Shown here piece by piece: positions 1 through 12,215 of a stretch of DNA of 64,000 bases; the first letter of the stretch is position 1; every line of letters starts with the position of its first letter. The position numbers and the translations under genes were made by a program. The notes below the pieces were generated by a model. That model worked only from the letters and a program-made list of their open reading frames with translations, made no database searches and was not told where the DNA came from. Source of the stretch: Dipylidium caninum (lineage: Eukaryota > Platyhelminthes > Cestoda > Cyclophyllidea > Dipylidiidae); the NCBI GenBank assembly GCA_017562135.1, contig QEYB01000038.1, positions 1-64,000 of the forward strand, given 5' to 3'.

Positions 1-2403
1 AGATGACGATGAATCCTATACAATCGAATTCAATGGCCGATAAAGACTCTGCGGATTTTGGTTGGCGTCGACTAATAACGCTCCTCGGTGGTACTCGAGG
101 GAGCCTCAAGGACAGTATGCTTTTTGATCGAGTTAGACGATTGAGAGCGTCAGCATTTATCTCCCTAAAGTCACGTCCAATTTGACTGTGCTGCGTCGAG
201 CGAAACTATGCTCTTTAAAGATTAAGCCATAAAATAATTTTCACAAAAATTGTCGAATGCTCAGGATCCAGTACCCAACAACAGCGGTATGGGAGATTTT
301 TGCCCGTTGTCTTCTCAAACAGAAATGACCACGACGTTGCCCTCAACAAGGAACAGGCCCGCCTTCTGCTAAGGATGCTTTAAGTAGTAATTTATAATGA
401 AGAGCACTAGGGTTTTGCGAGACTCTAAAATGGGATGAAGCGCATTACTAACTTACCCAGCTTCAATCAGTTTGAATGCTTATTTCACAACTGGTTCTTT
501 TCCATTTTTCTATTTTGCAATCTTTGTGTGAGGCAGAAATGTAAGCTTTTTCTGTCATTCAGCTATGATATTACGAAGGTATCTCACTACGTGGTGCATG
601 AGAACGCTTGAGCCAAAGTGGTGTTTAAAGTCCTTCCTCAATTACGCCACTGTGTTTATCCATTCGTTACTCCCTACTGTTCTAAGACGTTTTGGCTGTT
701 TCATTCCAAAATTCACTAATTATTATTCCTTTGTTTGGAAGCATTTACTTTGTCATTTATCCAAATCGAAGCTCAATGGTTAATATGTGATAGTTTCAGA
801 AAGGCAATGGGAATCGTTAAGAGTAAAAAATGAGCACATCGCCTTTTCTTTCCATACATCTTAGTGACTATACCCTCATACATTTGAGAAATCTTGCACA
901 TTACTTGCGTTTGCTGAGGCAAATTTTGCACTCTTAGTGACGGTCTTTTTCAACGTTCGAAAAAATGCCGTCTTTTCAGGTAAATAGTTCAATAGAGGGA
1001 GAAATGATCGTTTCCCCCCCCCATTCCTACATTTGTCCAACTTGTTGAACCCTCCTAATTTGCATAGTGGTGTAAAATGCTATTAACGGCGCGCCGTTTT
1101 AAGATCAAAACCATTCCTATCTCGTTCAGATTATTTTTTTGCTATGAAATCATTGCTTAGAAGAAAGATAGAAAGGCATGCTAGGTCTTCCACACACTTG
1201 CATTTAATTTCCAAGTACGGGTTGAAGAATCCAAACACGCAGGGAATTTTTCATTTTATTTCGTAGGATTTTTAATATCGTTAAAATAATTTCGATTTTA
1301 CCTTTCGTCCCAGGTTTTTTACTCCTTTTTTTAAATGATCACCATTTATCGTTATTAGTCGATTGATATATGACAAATGATCATTCCCCGTTGCTGGAGA
1401 AACTTTAATACGAACGTAAAGGGAATTATGTGCGGTTATTAGCAATTTTCTGTATTCACCTAATTCCATCTTATCCCACTAAAGTTCAAATTTGGTCTTG
1501 CAAGTCTAGAAACTACCATGGTGGAGAAGACAATACCACCTGGGCACGGAAAAATATGATCATCTAAAAATGTCCGCTTTTGGATGTGTATAGATGTCCG
1601 TTTTTTTCAATGCACTTTACTTTGTTTTTCTCATGGATGTGCTTCAAAACAGGCGTATTTTGAACAACCGTTGCGCTTCTTCCATTACGAATTAATCATA
1701 ATAAATCCAAGATTCAACTAATTTGGGAAACCTAACATTTCCACGCAGTTTTGCGGTTTCTGAAAATTAAACTAAAATAAAGAGTTTATTGATGTGAGGT
1801 TTCTTTACTCCTCCCAGTTTCCTTAAACTTCCACGCCAATCTCGAGATTAAAACGATTTATTCCTTCAATCATTTTTGAACTATTTTGATTCTTGGCAGA
1901 TAGTCTTACCCGAAGTTGTCAGTTAAAACCCTTGTAATTCACGGATAACTGACATAGCGATAATGACGATAAATTGTCAGATCAAAGAACCAGGCAGATA
2001 TCTTACCATCTTTGTGTTTTGTTAAACAACACAGTAAATGTCTACCCGGAGCATGCCAGTTTCTAATGGTGATTCACAAAATGTATTGCAACGAGGTATA
2101 ACGAAATTCGTTTGGTTCTCATGAAACAGTTCAGGGAGCCAGTAGGGAGCATTGAGCAAATGTCTGTTCCACAATTTATAGGTTAACAAAAATCGAGTAA
2201 AGAAAGTTTAAACCACAGCTATAGAATACTAATTAATGTATTTTATGATTATGGGAAGGGATATATTAAAGTAATCCAGGAAAATGGCGCATGCCGATTA
2301 GGGTTTGAGAGAGTAACTAGAACTATTTTTAAGTGGTAGCTTGGATTATATCAGCAATTAATGCCAGAGAAGGCAATAACTTACTATTTCTGCATCCTTT
2401 ATA
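1..2403. other. AT-rich stretch, no gene recognised
   Basis: All open frames here are short and have no recognisable protein features or paired splice sites. A C-rich run at about 1014-1022 is the only simple-sequence feature. I see nothing that can be annotated. Confidence 0.6.
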
Positions 2404-2818
2404 TGCCTCCCTAAAATTTATTTTGAAGATGGAGCATCATCTGAAGTGACTGCGACTCCGCTTTTCGCCCGAAGTGGTAGTGTCATTCATAATTCTCATG
2501 AACCCACACCGGTAATGGGTTCCCGTGACGCATTAATGCCAGTCATCTACACTGGAACATGCTATCGGACTGGAAACGGACTGCCACCTACTGGTCGCAA
2601 TACAATGAAAGCTCCTCGGAGCAACGAGTTATCATTGCAAAGACATCCACACACCATTGTCATTGAAGAAGAGGAGGACGGAATCCCCGCCTCGCCCTCC
2701 CCATCTCATGCCCCAGAGACATTACGACTAATTTGCCCTTTATATTTAATATCTTTCAGGTCTTCTCTTGTTTTCTTTTCCTCATTTCATCTAAGTAGAA
2801 CATTCATTATATCCGTTT
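2404..2818 (+). CDS. Putative exon of an unrecognised protein
   Basis: An open frame runs from about 2404 to the TAG at 2816-2818 and reads like protein: mixed polar residues, a Gly/Pro/Asn-rich middle, then an acidic EEEED run followed by a Ser/Pro stretch. Possible 3' splice sites (AG) lie at about 2426-2427 and 2445-2446, so this is more likely an internal or last exon than a gene with its own start; the frame has no convincing initiator context. The family is not recognised. The tail after residue 110 turns hydrophobic and may already be intron or untranslated sequence. No partner exon was found on either side. Confidence 0.35.
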
Positions 2819-5800
2819 AGCTGCACAGACATTATACTGTCACTTTAATGTGATTACCTAATGAGTTTCAAATTCCCTTGGTTACTAAGATTGATAGACA
2901 TTTTCACTCATCCGACGTATCTTATCCCATGGAGTCCCACCTGTAAAATAGGTCTAAATTTGAATATTGTTAAAATCCCAGACATGAACTTGTTTATTTC
3001 ATTCACAAAATGCTGAGTTTCAAAAGACCAGCGCTGATTATCCTCTCATGTAAATTCCCATACACAATTTTCCTCGATTGCTTTGGTCAAAATTGAGAGA
3101 TAGGTCTGACATCACAATCACGTCTCTTATGGGGTCTCGGGGAAGGGCCAGGTCATCCACGAATAAAAACTGTCGCCTTAACGGTCAGCTTCTATTTCTC
3201 GACATCACACAAGAAGGTGCCTGCTGTGGAGCAGATGATTTATAAAAGGTCCACATCGAAAGGCTTCTCAGATGAGTATGAATATTGGCACCCGTTCTAA
3301 CGTTAAGTTAGCGGAGAGGCTCTTTCTGTAAAACAACTCAAAAAGGAGTAAACAAATTACAGATAGTTAAATCATAAATGCGGTAAATGTTACTATATGG
3401 AGGATGCATTTTAACAGAACGCAGGTGGTCAATTCAGGATTATAATCTTAGATCTCAGTTCGCCTTCACAACCACAAACAAGACAAGAATGGTTGCCCAC
3501 ATTTTATCTGCTCCATTGAATATATCTATTTTGTGTTAATCACAGGGAAGAAATCACTGTAGCCATCAAGACCTGATGTATCAATGCAGAAGTCGAGGAA
3601 TAGAAGGTTATTTTATGAACAGACAAATATGATTTCACTAATACTGTTGAAGTGCTGCACCATTATAACCATTTAAAATTTTTTTGGGTGCATTTGAATG
3701 TATCCACTTGCCGCCCATTCCGTCATTATGTCAGCATTGGAGCTATTCTTATGTTAGGTTACTATTTGAAATGCATAATTGATTACGTGGGTGCTCTTCA
3801 CCTTCTGCCACATTAATCGTCGCTCTGGTAGCATATCATTCTACTAATAAGTATAACCTGACGGTAAGCATGCGTTCTGAATGATGTCAAATGTTAATTT
3901 GTTATTAGAGTCATAGTAGAGTAATGAGTTACGTTGTTTCTTCACCTCCGTGAATCGTCTTCAATGGTGCGATGAAGAGATGAATGTATTGAGTGGGAAA
4001 AAATGTAATGAAACACCTATTGATACATGGATTGCTGAAATGTTGCCCTAGTTAACTGCTCCTAGCAGCGAGGAATAGATCTTTTAAACCGGAAGATGCT
4101 GAAGACAGTATGGCTAATAGAATTTGACAACACAATTTATGTAATTGTTTCCTGGCCTGGAACTAGTCGAGGGTGGGTCCATACAGTAAACTTTAGCATT
4201 ACACCCGTTGCTCAATCTGTGAAATAAATCTTGAATACCACCTAGTTTTGAGACAAAATGAATGAAGAACGTTATCTTTACTCTTGGAATAGTGGCACAG
4301 CACGCCAAGGTCGGCGAACGAACCGTGGTTAATGACATGGATGAATGAACTTGTTCATAGTCAAGATAACCTACATTTCCATATTAATTCTATCTTAAAC
4401 TTGACAATATGAGACTACTTAGTGGTGGAATAATGCCTCTCTGCTAAATACCTCATAGGCCATTGTTGCTATTATCGGAGATTTTCCCCAGGCCTGCCTT
4501 TATGCGTTTATGTAGGTCCATCATGATTGGCTTACAGGGATATCAAAGGGGAAAGCAGGTTGACTTAACTTTATACACTTTCACTTTCAGAGGTAAGATT
4601 CAATGCTTAAAATTAATGGTACCCTGAGAACAAATTCGTCGCAAAGCGGTGGAATGTTAATGTGCAATGGTGTATGACTTTACGTTTAGGTGAGCCTGTT
4701 ACGCATGCTGTTTAACTCAACAAAAGTATGAACCATGCAAATGAGTGGCTAAAATCTGTAGAGAGACACCCACAAATCGTAAAACGTACCTCCGTTACAT
4801 TGTGGTGAAGACGTTTAGGGTTGGGTTGCGTAAGTAACAAAATGAGCTTCCTCAAATCCTCACCAATTTCTTCTCGACAGTAGAGTGTAACATCTCATCA
4901 GTGTCAGCAGGGAGCAGATAGGGTCCAGATAAACAAAAATGTTGATTTAATGTTTTGGTTTAACACCTCAAATGTCAGAAATTATAGACATTCACTACCT
5001 TTGTAGGTGAGCATGTTTCGCAACAAATTGGTCACATCCAAAAGAGAACAGTTACGATAACATAAACATGTATTCTGACATAACTCGAAGTAATTGTCAA
5101 ATAAATTTCCTTCAAGAATTGCTACTCCCATGGTGGAATTGAACTTAGTCTTGCAGTTTAACTGCAGAAGGAAATTGAGGAGATTGAAAATCGGTCGTGA
5201 ATCAGAAGAAACTTGAAAATTTTTATTAATATTGTACACATTTTGGTGAGGCGCCGGAGACGAGTGAGGTCCTCATGAAGATTGACAAGGTACATGGTTT
5301 TATTTAAATCATCACCAAGTTTCCTACTTCAGCCGAGTAACAGACAGCCGAGTGGACGGTGAAATGGGAAAGTGTACTCATCAAGCATTATATTTCAGTG
5401 TACTTGCACCGCTGTAGCACTATCAAAACCGTTAATTAATGTCGTTCGGGGAGGTAGCGGTTGCCTTATTTTGGTAGTGGAGTAATTAATGCCAGTATAC
5501 ACACTCACACATTCATACATAGACAAAGACACACAAATACGCAAAAACACGGACGGACAGACTAAGAAAGAGAGAGAGAGTAGAGAGAATGAAAGAATGG
5601 GTTTTACCCTGCCAAAACGCCGAAAAATAGCTTAAATCTTTCTCATTTTGGCAAATATGTAGTACCACAGTTTAGATATAGCCGGAGATAGCGATGAAAG
5701 GGTGGCTTTTAGGGAAAATAATACAACCGGGGCTCATAAATGTGGCTTCACACGTACTTTTTTGGCATCGCCTTGAAAAGGTGTAAATGCCAACAGTGTT

Positions 5801-6339
5801 TCATTTAGTATCTAAACAATTATTGGAACTTTCAAGTTTGTCTAGCTATTTGTCCAGTTTTTTTACAGTTAGAGCATGAAACTCAGCTGAAACATAGGAC
5901 AAGAATAATTTTCTGGAAAGTATTCGGAAAAGACATGAGCAAGCATAGGAATAAAGGGAAAATGAAAGAATAGCGTCCACTGATAGGACCATTTAAACAT
6001 CTTATTATATCATTATATTCTGGTTTATTATTACGGGTAATATCCGCAAATATGGTATTCATGAACAAATTTCTCAATTTTCATCCTTTGTTAAAGTGCG
6101 TAAACGCTCAGTTGCCAACCAAATACTTAGATGACCTACATTTCACTACTTCTAGTTAGCTCTTCTTTACTGAACCGGTGCCTACCCAAACCGTCTAATT
6201 TTTACATGCAAGGGAGGCAAACGAAGTTTCTCTCTCTGCGAGATGGTAATTCAATCATCAGGATCTGAAACTTCTAACACGAATTTTGAACTTAAAGACA
6301 ACATTGGCGCTATTGTACTTTTATCTCAATATCTATCAG
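2819..6339. other. No gene recognised
   Basis: Only short, unsupported frames occur here. A degenerate CA-rich stretch (about 5497-5545) leads into a GA microsatellite. Nothing else can be supported. Confidence 0.55.
5567..5588. repeat. GA microsatellite
   Basis: A short, slightly interrupted (GA)n tract is preceded by CA/ACAC-rich sequence. It is simple-sequence DNA in a region without a recognised gene. Confidence 0.85.
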
Positions 6340-6645
6340 TTTCCCACTCACTCAGCTCTTGGAAAGTCTACATATGTTCGCCACTGCCAGAAGAGTGTAG
6401 AGTCATCGCATTCATCTCCGTTTCTTCCATCAATAAGGGCAGAGCATCACCATCGTGATCCTTACCGTGTGTGGTTCAACTTCACCTTAGGTAACTTGTA
6501 GTCTCACCGTGGTTAAAAAAGGCGACATATGTTCGAGGGCCACTGAGGAAATACTGTAATTTACTAAATTTTCCTTCCAATTCATGTGTGCGATTCGCAT
6601 CCAAGCATCCCAGCAACAGTACGTGCTGTGGTCTGAAGATCTGAA
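6340..6645 (+). CDS. Possible coding exons, unrecognised
   Basis: A pyrimidine-containing acceptor ending in CAG at 6337-6339 is followed by about 150 bases open in two frames; one has a Ser-rich run followed by HHH and an aromatic YRVWFNFTL segment. That frame meets a possible GTAAC donor at about 6490. A second short frame at about 6580-6650 ends in WSEDLNR and a stop, resembling a protein C-terminus. The two could be consecutive exons, but the frame choice is ambiguous and no family is recognised. Confidence 0.2.
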
Positions 6646-7059
6646 TCGATAATGGCCTTGATTGATGTGAGTCTCATCGACTTCAACTGGACCGACGGCC
6701 AGAAAGCTGGGCATGTTTTAATGAAAAGTCATCAGAACGCAACCTGGCACACCAATTTTGACGACAATGTATTTCTTTCAAGGTTTCATTCACATCTACG
6801 GCACATAACTTCGCATGTACCCGCGATGCCTTTTTGCCTTTTGGCAAATATATAATGAAATATTTTTGATGTTCACCTCATGTTTTTCCATCTCTGAATT
6901 GGGATAAAAAAATACTGAGTCGCAAGATATAAATTTTTACCAAATGGCAGCTAAAAGTCCTTACAACAAGAAATAAATAGAGGTTAGATATTTGTAACAC
7001 GTTAACCAAATAAAAGAAAGTGTGAAATCGCAGTCACTCAGTTGCCATTCCAATACTTA

Positions 7060-7348
7060 TTACCTCCTCAAAATATCCCTTAAGTTCCGAGGGGGGATAT
7101 CTAAAACTAGACTATGCCTAGAGACATGACGGAGCGAAATATGCCATCCCAGGCTAGTTATAAATTTGAATTTTCCACTCTTCAATCGTTGCTCGAATAA
7201 CATGTGGAACCCTTTGAATGACTCGAAGGGGATAAGTGTCCCTCGCCAGGGCTCCATTAAACTGAGAGATTTTGTGAAAGGTGAATATGTGGAGGGAACG
7301 TCCTCGGGACGGAAGCTCATTTAACGTGACAATGTTTTTAGCAATCAA
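7060..7348 (-). CDS. Possible coding exon, unrecognised
   Basis: Two overlapping minus-strand frames are open here (7060-7320 and 7154-7348), unusual for AT-rich DNA. Both read like protein: one has charged and aromatic residues with repeated Ile/Val spacing, the other ends in an Arg-rich stretch next to a possible AGGTAATA donor. At most one can be real. The family is unknown and no neighbouring exon was identified. The remaining sequence from 6646 to 9500 shows nothing I can support. Confidence 0.2.
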
Positions 7349-10300
7349 CAGTTGCTCTCAGTAATAGAGTTCCGAAAATTTAACCATCTCTCGATGCCTC
7401 CTTTTTGACTGTAAGGATTCGATTTAGGATCTTAGGGCTCGGACATTGAACCTTTCAATTGGTGGCACCTCGAAAGTCTGAGATGCTGACGAAAAAGCCC
7501 TTGAGGTTGTTAACGCCATCCACATAGCTTTAACATCTGAATTATCGGAAACGAAATCCATTTAATGAAGGATTATTTTTATCATCAAAGGTGAAGAACT
7601 TTTTTAATGTTAATTGGACTTTTGATCCAACTTGAGATTTCTAAAGTCAGACAATGATAATTACAACTTTAAACCTATAAGTGCCCACGAACTTCGAGCT
7701 TTTACATCACCGTTTGATAATTTCCTTAGTGACTTCCTCTGAACATTGCGGTTGTTATCATCGCTTTGCTTGTTTTCTTGTAAAAGCTGAAAAGGCTCCA
7801 AGGTCACTCTAAAAGCATGAAATGTTTTTGCGTTTGTGGGTTAACTACTTTCAACATCACTACCTGGTACTTCAGGGCAATTCTCACAGTAATAGAGCGA
7901 TTTACTGCCATGCAATAACTAGGGCACCTCTTCACTAAAAGTCTCAGTTCAGGGCGGATAGGCGATCTTCTAAACTTCTTGCTTTATTTCCAATCTTTTA
8001 AGCAACGATCCAATACCAATTGGTGATGTCCAGATGACTTGACGAGGACCTTGATGACAAATGGTGAGTTCTATCATTTTCACACACGTGTAATAGTAGG
8101 TCGGTCTCGGTCGTGGAATTGATCGGTAAGCACTGCGGATCTCGATAGTATTATCTACCGCCCCAAATTAGTTAATTAATGCAACCATTGCCTACGAAAA
8201 CTACATCACGACCTCCACATATTGTCACTCACACTAAATGACATTGTATTAACTGGAGCTATTTATTCACCTTGGATCGTGCGTTCCGATGTTCACGTAC
8301 CTCGTGGGACTAAGTGGTATAAGATTTTGATTTAATTTGCTTGACTTTGTGATTTTGGAATGAATGAGTCCCACTATTTGGTGGAGATTTCATCTCTTTC
8401 CCTTCCCTCTAGCTTACAGTTCAGCTATGTTGAGCAGGTTGAACTGAAGGCCAATAAGTGACTTGGTGAGAATAAGTGAACCTTTCTTCCTATCAGGAAC
8501 TAATAGTTTACAACTTCTCTAAATTGCCGCAACTAGAAATAAGGCCTATTAATTTTCCGATGTAGCACAATATCCTCAACATAGGTGCAAGTAGGAGAAT
8601 ACATTTGTTTTGATTATCGTACTTTTATTGTAAGTATACCTTCAGATAACGGCCTCTTACAAGTAATGTCATGTACTAGAAGTTCTTATGGTGATACCAA
8701 AAAGATAGTGATTAAAATGGCCTCAAAATAAAGTGATAGTATCAGTAGGCTGGAAAGCAAGTGATAAGAATTTCGGAAAAAAGCTGAGTATGTCAAATTT
8801 GCGAATGTGAAAGCTCATGATTTATAACCTTATTAAGAGACATAATCTGGCCGTAGTTTCAGTGAGTCCTCGTGAATGTCATTTATTAAGTTATTCTCAA
8901 AGCACTCCATCAATGATTTTGAATCCAGTATAAAAATAAACATCTTGTCATTATTTTATAATGCCGACAGGCATCGCTGTCACACCTACGTAGTAAATTA
9001 GGGCATCACGTAGAAAAATAAGTGCAACTCAGTGAAGTTGTCAGTAAAGGGCGAAGTGATTTAATCGTAAATACGAAATCGCTGGTTTAGTCGACAATAT
9101 ATATATTAAACAGGTTGAGCCATTTTATGGGTGGACCTAACTTTTGCGACAGAAACGTGAACGATTGAAAATTTGCTGCCTGTCTCACGGAGCTTAACAA
9201 ACGTAAATTATTGCACTTTTAGAGAGCAATATTTACTAATCATGCTATACGAAACCTCCATTCTATTCCCATTCTCCTCGCCATAAACCATTGCATACTC
9301 TGCTCGCTACTGTCTACACTGGCATAACATTCGTCAAGAGGCTCATTTGCAACAAAGATGCATTTGTCGGACATACTTGCCGACAAACCAGATTTGTCCA
9401 TTCTGCTTCACTCTTGCCCTGATATCTACTTCTAATAATTACAGGAGGAATATAAACCGAAGATAACTCCAATGCTGAGAACTTCGAATGTTCAGGTAAG
9501 ACAGTTGTATTTAGCAACGGACGTCACCACGGTATCTCCTTTCCAAGCTCTAGCGGGTGAAGATTCCACTGCGATTTATTAACTCCTCGAAATAATCACG
9601 AAGACGAAACAACTCACGCGTTGGAAATACAACATTATTTCTCAGTGTTATTCCCACCAAGTTTTCTCTGGTGTGAGCCTCACATTCGCGATCTACTTTC
9701 GTGAGTATTTTCATCCCCTCCCGTCCATCACATTGAAGTCGCTGCTGCGACCTCAAGGAGGAGGAAGGAAGGGAGGGTGCGCGGGTGTGTGAGTGAGTGC
9801 GTGCGTGGGTGACTAGCAGTAAAGACATGAAGAAGACCGGTGGCTGGAAAAAATGTGACACTGTAGACATGTAGCCAGTAAAGTAATTTGTTCACTTAAC
9901 AGAACTTTCTACTTCACTCGTTCTGACGCCACACAATCTGGTTGATTCACCAACTTCACCTTGGACATCGGCAGCAGCAATTCCTTCTCGTCTACGTGTA
10001 CTTGCGTAAGCACTGCTTCTCTCCCGCTCCAATTAACCGCCATTTGGTGTACATATTATCATATGAAGTGCGACTGACCGTAGGATGAACAACAACAGGG
10101 CGCGATTGCACACGGCACTCAGGTGCCTTTCATCATACTGTTTATGTCCAAAACCATAAATCAGGTGTGGCCGCAATGGTAGTTGAATCGCTAAACAGCG
10201 CCGTCAGTATGTTCTTGGCGTTCTGCATCAGGTAGGCGCATCGAACCTGTTTGGCCATTTGCCTTAGGTACGGGAGTGCGTGACTCTAACCCACTAACCG

Positions 10301-11250
10301 GCTGATTTCAGAGTGGAAGGAGTGAAGGGAATAAGTAGAATGAAGCCGTCACGCACTCAACTGAAACGAGCCTATTTGAAGCCCTCGCCTTCGCGACTCA
10401 TAGACGCGCAGGTAACAAGTTGGATGCCTCATAAGATGCCGAATCAGTACATCCGTTCATTAGTTGCCTCATCACAAGTGGTTGTTTTCTGGCCTTCTTT
10501 GAAGAAGACGAAGTCAAAGACGAAGACCGAGGAAAGATGTAAATGAAGAAGATAATGAAGAAGCGATGCACCAACCTTGCAAAGGCCGTGACGATCACAA
10601 TGGTGAATGGTATTAAGTAGTGGTGAACGCTGACACGAGGAAGCAATGCTATCTTATCCTGACAGAAAGCAGTTGGCCAGACACAACACAGGACAAGCGT
10701 TCTCCCCAATATTATTGTCTGCCTGTTGCACGGCGTCCTGTGATGTCGGTGGTAGGTGGAAAGAGCGGACGTGTCTGCAGATGTCGATGTAATAGTAGCG
10801 ATTTGGGTAAGTTGGCGGTGGCGAAATGGAAAGGAGACAGAGTTTCACTCGCGTGCCCCATGAGGGTTGACGGGGTTTAGCTAAGCTGTACATATTAGCA
10901 GTAACGCTTGAAATGTAAGAGGGCGGATGAAAGGTGCATTGTGGGTCGGTCGGAGGAAGGTGTCCACGTGCCCACTCCAGTTGGCAGTTGGTATTCTCGG
11001 CCTCGTGAGCCGAAACTCCAAATGAAATGGGATCGGTGACAGTGGCACGAGTGTCATGCCCCACTCGCACTACTCACGAGCATCGCAAAGGTGGCCTATC
11101 AACACTTGCGTGACATCTCACTCACCAGCTCCTCCTCATCCTTGCCGAAATGGTTGGACTTTAACAATGTGCATTCAGAGATTCTACCAATCCCCTCCGT
11201 CGTCCCTCCTCCTCCCTCGATCCCCCTTTTATTACCGCCCACGTCGGAAA

Positions 11251-11264
11251 TTAATGCGCATTAA
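11251..11264. promoter_or_regulatory. Perfect 14-bp palindrome TTAATGCGCATTAA
   Basis: The sequence TTAATGCGCATTAA is identical to its reverse complement. It lies in the GC-rich block. Inverted ATTA/TAAT half-sites are typical of homeodomain or POU-type binding sites, so a protein-binding site is possible. Function is inferred only from symmetry. Confidence 0.3.
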
Positions 11265-11947
11265 GTTAAAGGTCAGTGGCGTAGGAGACGTGGCGTCAGG
11301 TTGCAGATGGCATTGTCACAGTGACTTGGGAGAAATGGGGGCAAGGCAAGTAGGTCGGAGGCATCCTCAGTATGACTGTTTGACAATGCATGAAAGGAGA
11401 TTCCTCACAATAGCTTCACGCGTGACCAATGATCCCTCTCGCCACACACGCATCTAATAATGACTACGGAGTGGTGGATGAGGTTGCCAGTCCTTCCATT
11501 ATAGCCAGATGACTGGTGGGCATGGCGGCATCAGCAGTATTCTAGAGCATCACACAAGTGCGGTGGATGAAAGGAAGAAGGTGATGAGGCAGTGGTCACC
11601 TAGTGCATCGATTAATGGCGGCAGGAGGTGAGTTGAGGACTTTAATGCCGACAGCCAGTAGACGAGGCTGTGTCGTGGGAATTGTGAATCCCCATAAGAC
11701 GCGACTGAGGATGGAGGCTTTGGTGTGCTTTTTTGCGTCAAAGCAAAGGCAATCTAGGGTACGCACTTCTCCCACATCACGGCTGCAAGTGGTGATTGGG
11801 AAGGTGGGTGATGACCTACTCCATTTGATGCAATTGACTATGATGTGGAAGTGAAGGAGTTACCAGACGGTGTCAGAGGGCGAAATGTTTGCCGAATATA
11901 CCAATTTTTATGTAAATGGATTCACCCGAATTCGTCGTCTGTTCCTT

Positions 11948-12000
11948 CCACAGCCACAGCCACAGTCACAGCCACAGTCACAGCCACAGTCACAGCCACC
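11948..12000. repeat. 12-bp minisatellite (CAGCCACAGTCA)n
   Basis: Roughly four copies of a 12-base unit made of CAGCCA and CAGTCA hexamers occur in tandem. It is simple-sequence DNA inside the GC-rich block. Confidence 0.85.
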
Positions 12001-12176
12001 TCCACATCTACCACCACTAAAGTGCTGATCTGAACAACCGCTTGTCCCGCTTTCATCCCTTCCCCAGAGTCCTCTCCACCGCAGATACTACCGTACCTAG
12101 CTTTTTTAGTCTACTCTCCTGTGCTGTCCATCTCAACGACCTCATCCACCTCCTTTCTCTCTCTCTCTCCTCCCTC

Positions 12177-12215
12177 CCTACCTACCTACCTACCTACCTA
12201 CCTACCTACCTACCT
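12177..12215. repeat. (CCTA)n microsatellite
   Basis: About ten uninterrupted CCTA tetramers follow a CT-rich tract. It is a likely polymorphic length marker. Confidence 0.95.

Noticed and set aside
10654..11070. 138-codon minus-strand frame in the GC-rich block
   Set aside because: Overlapping plus-strand frames are equally open, as expected from GC-rich sequence. There is no domain or conserved-looking motif.
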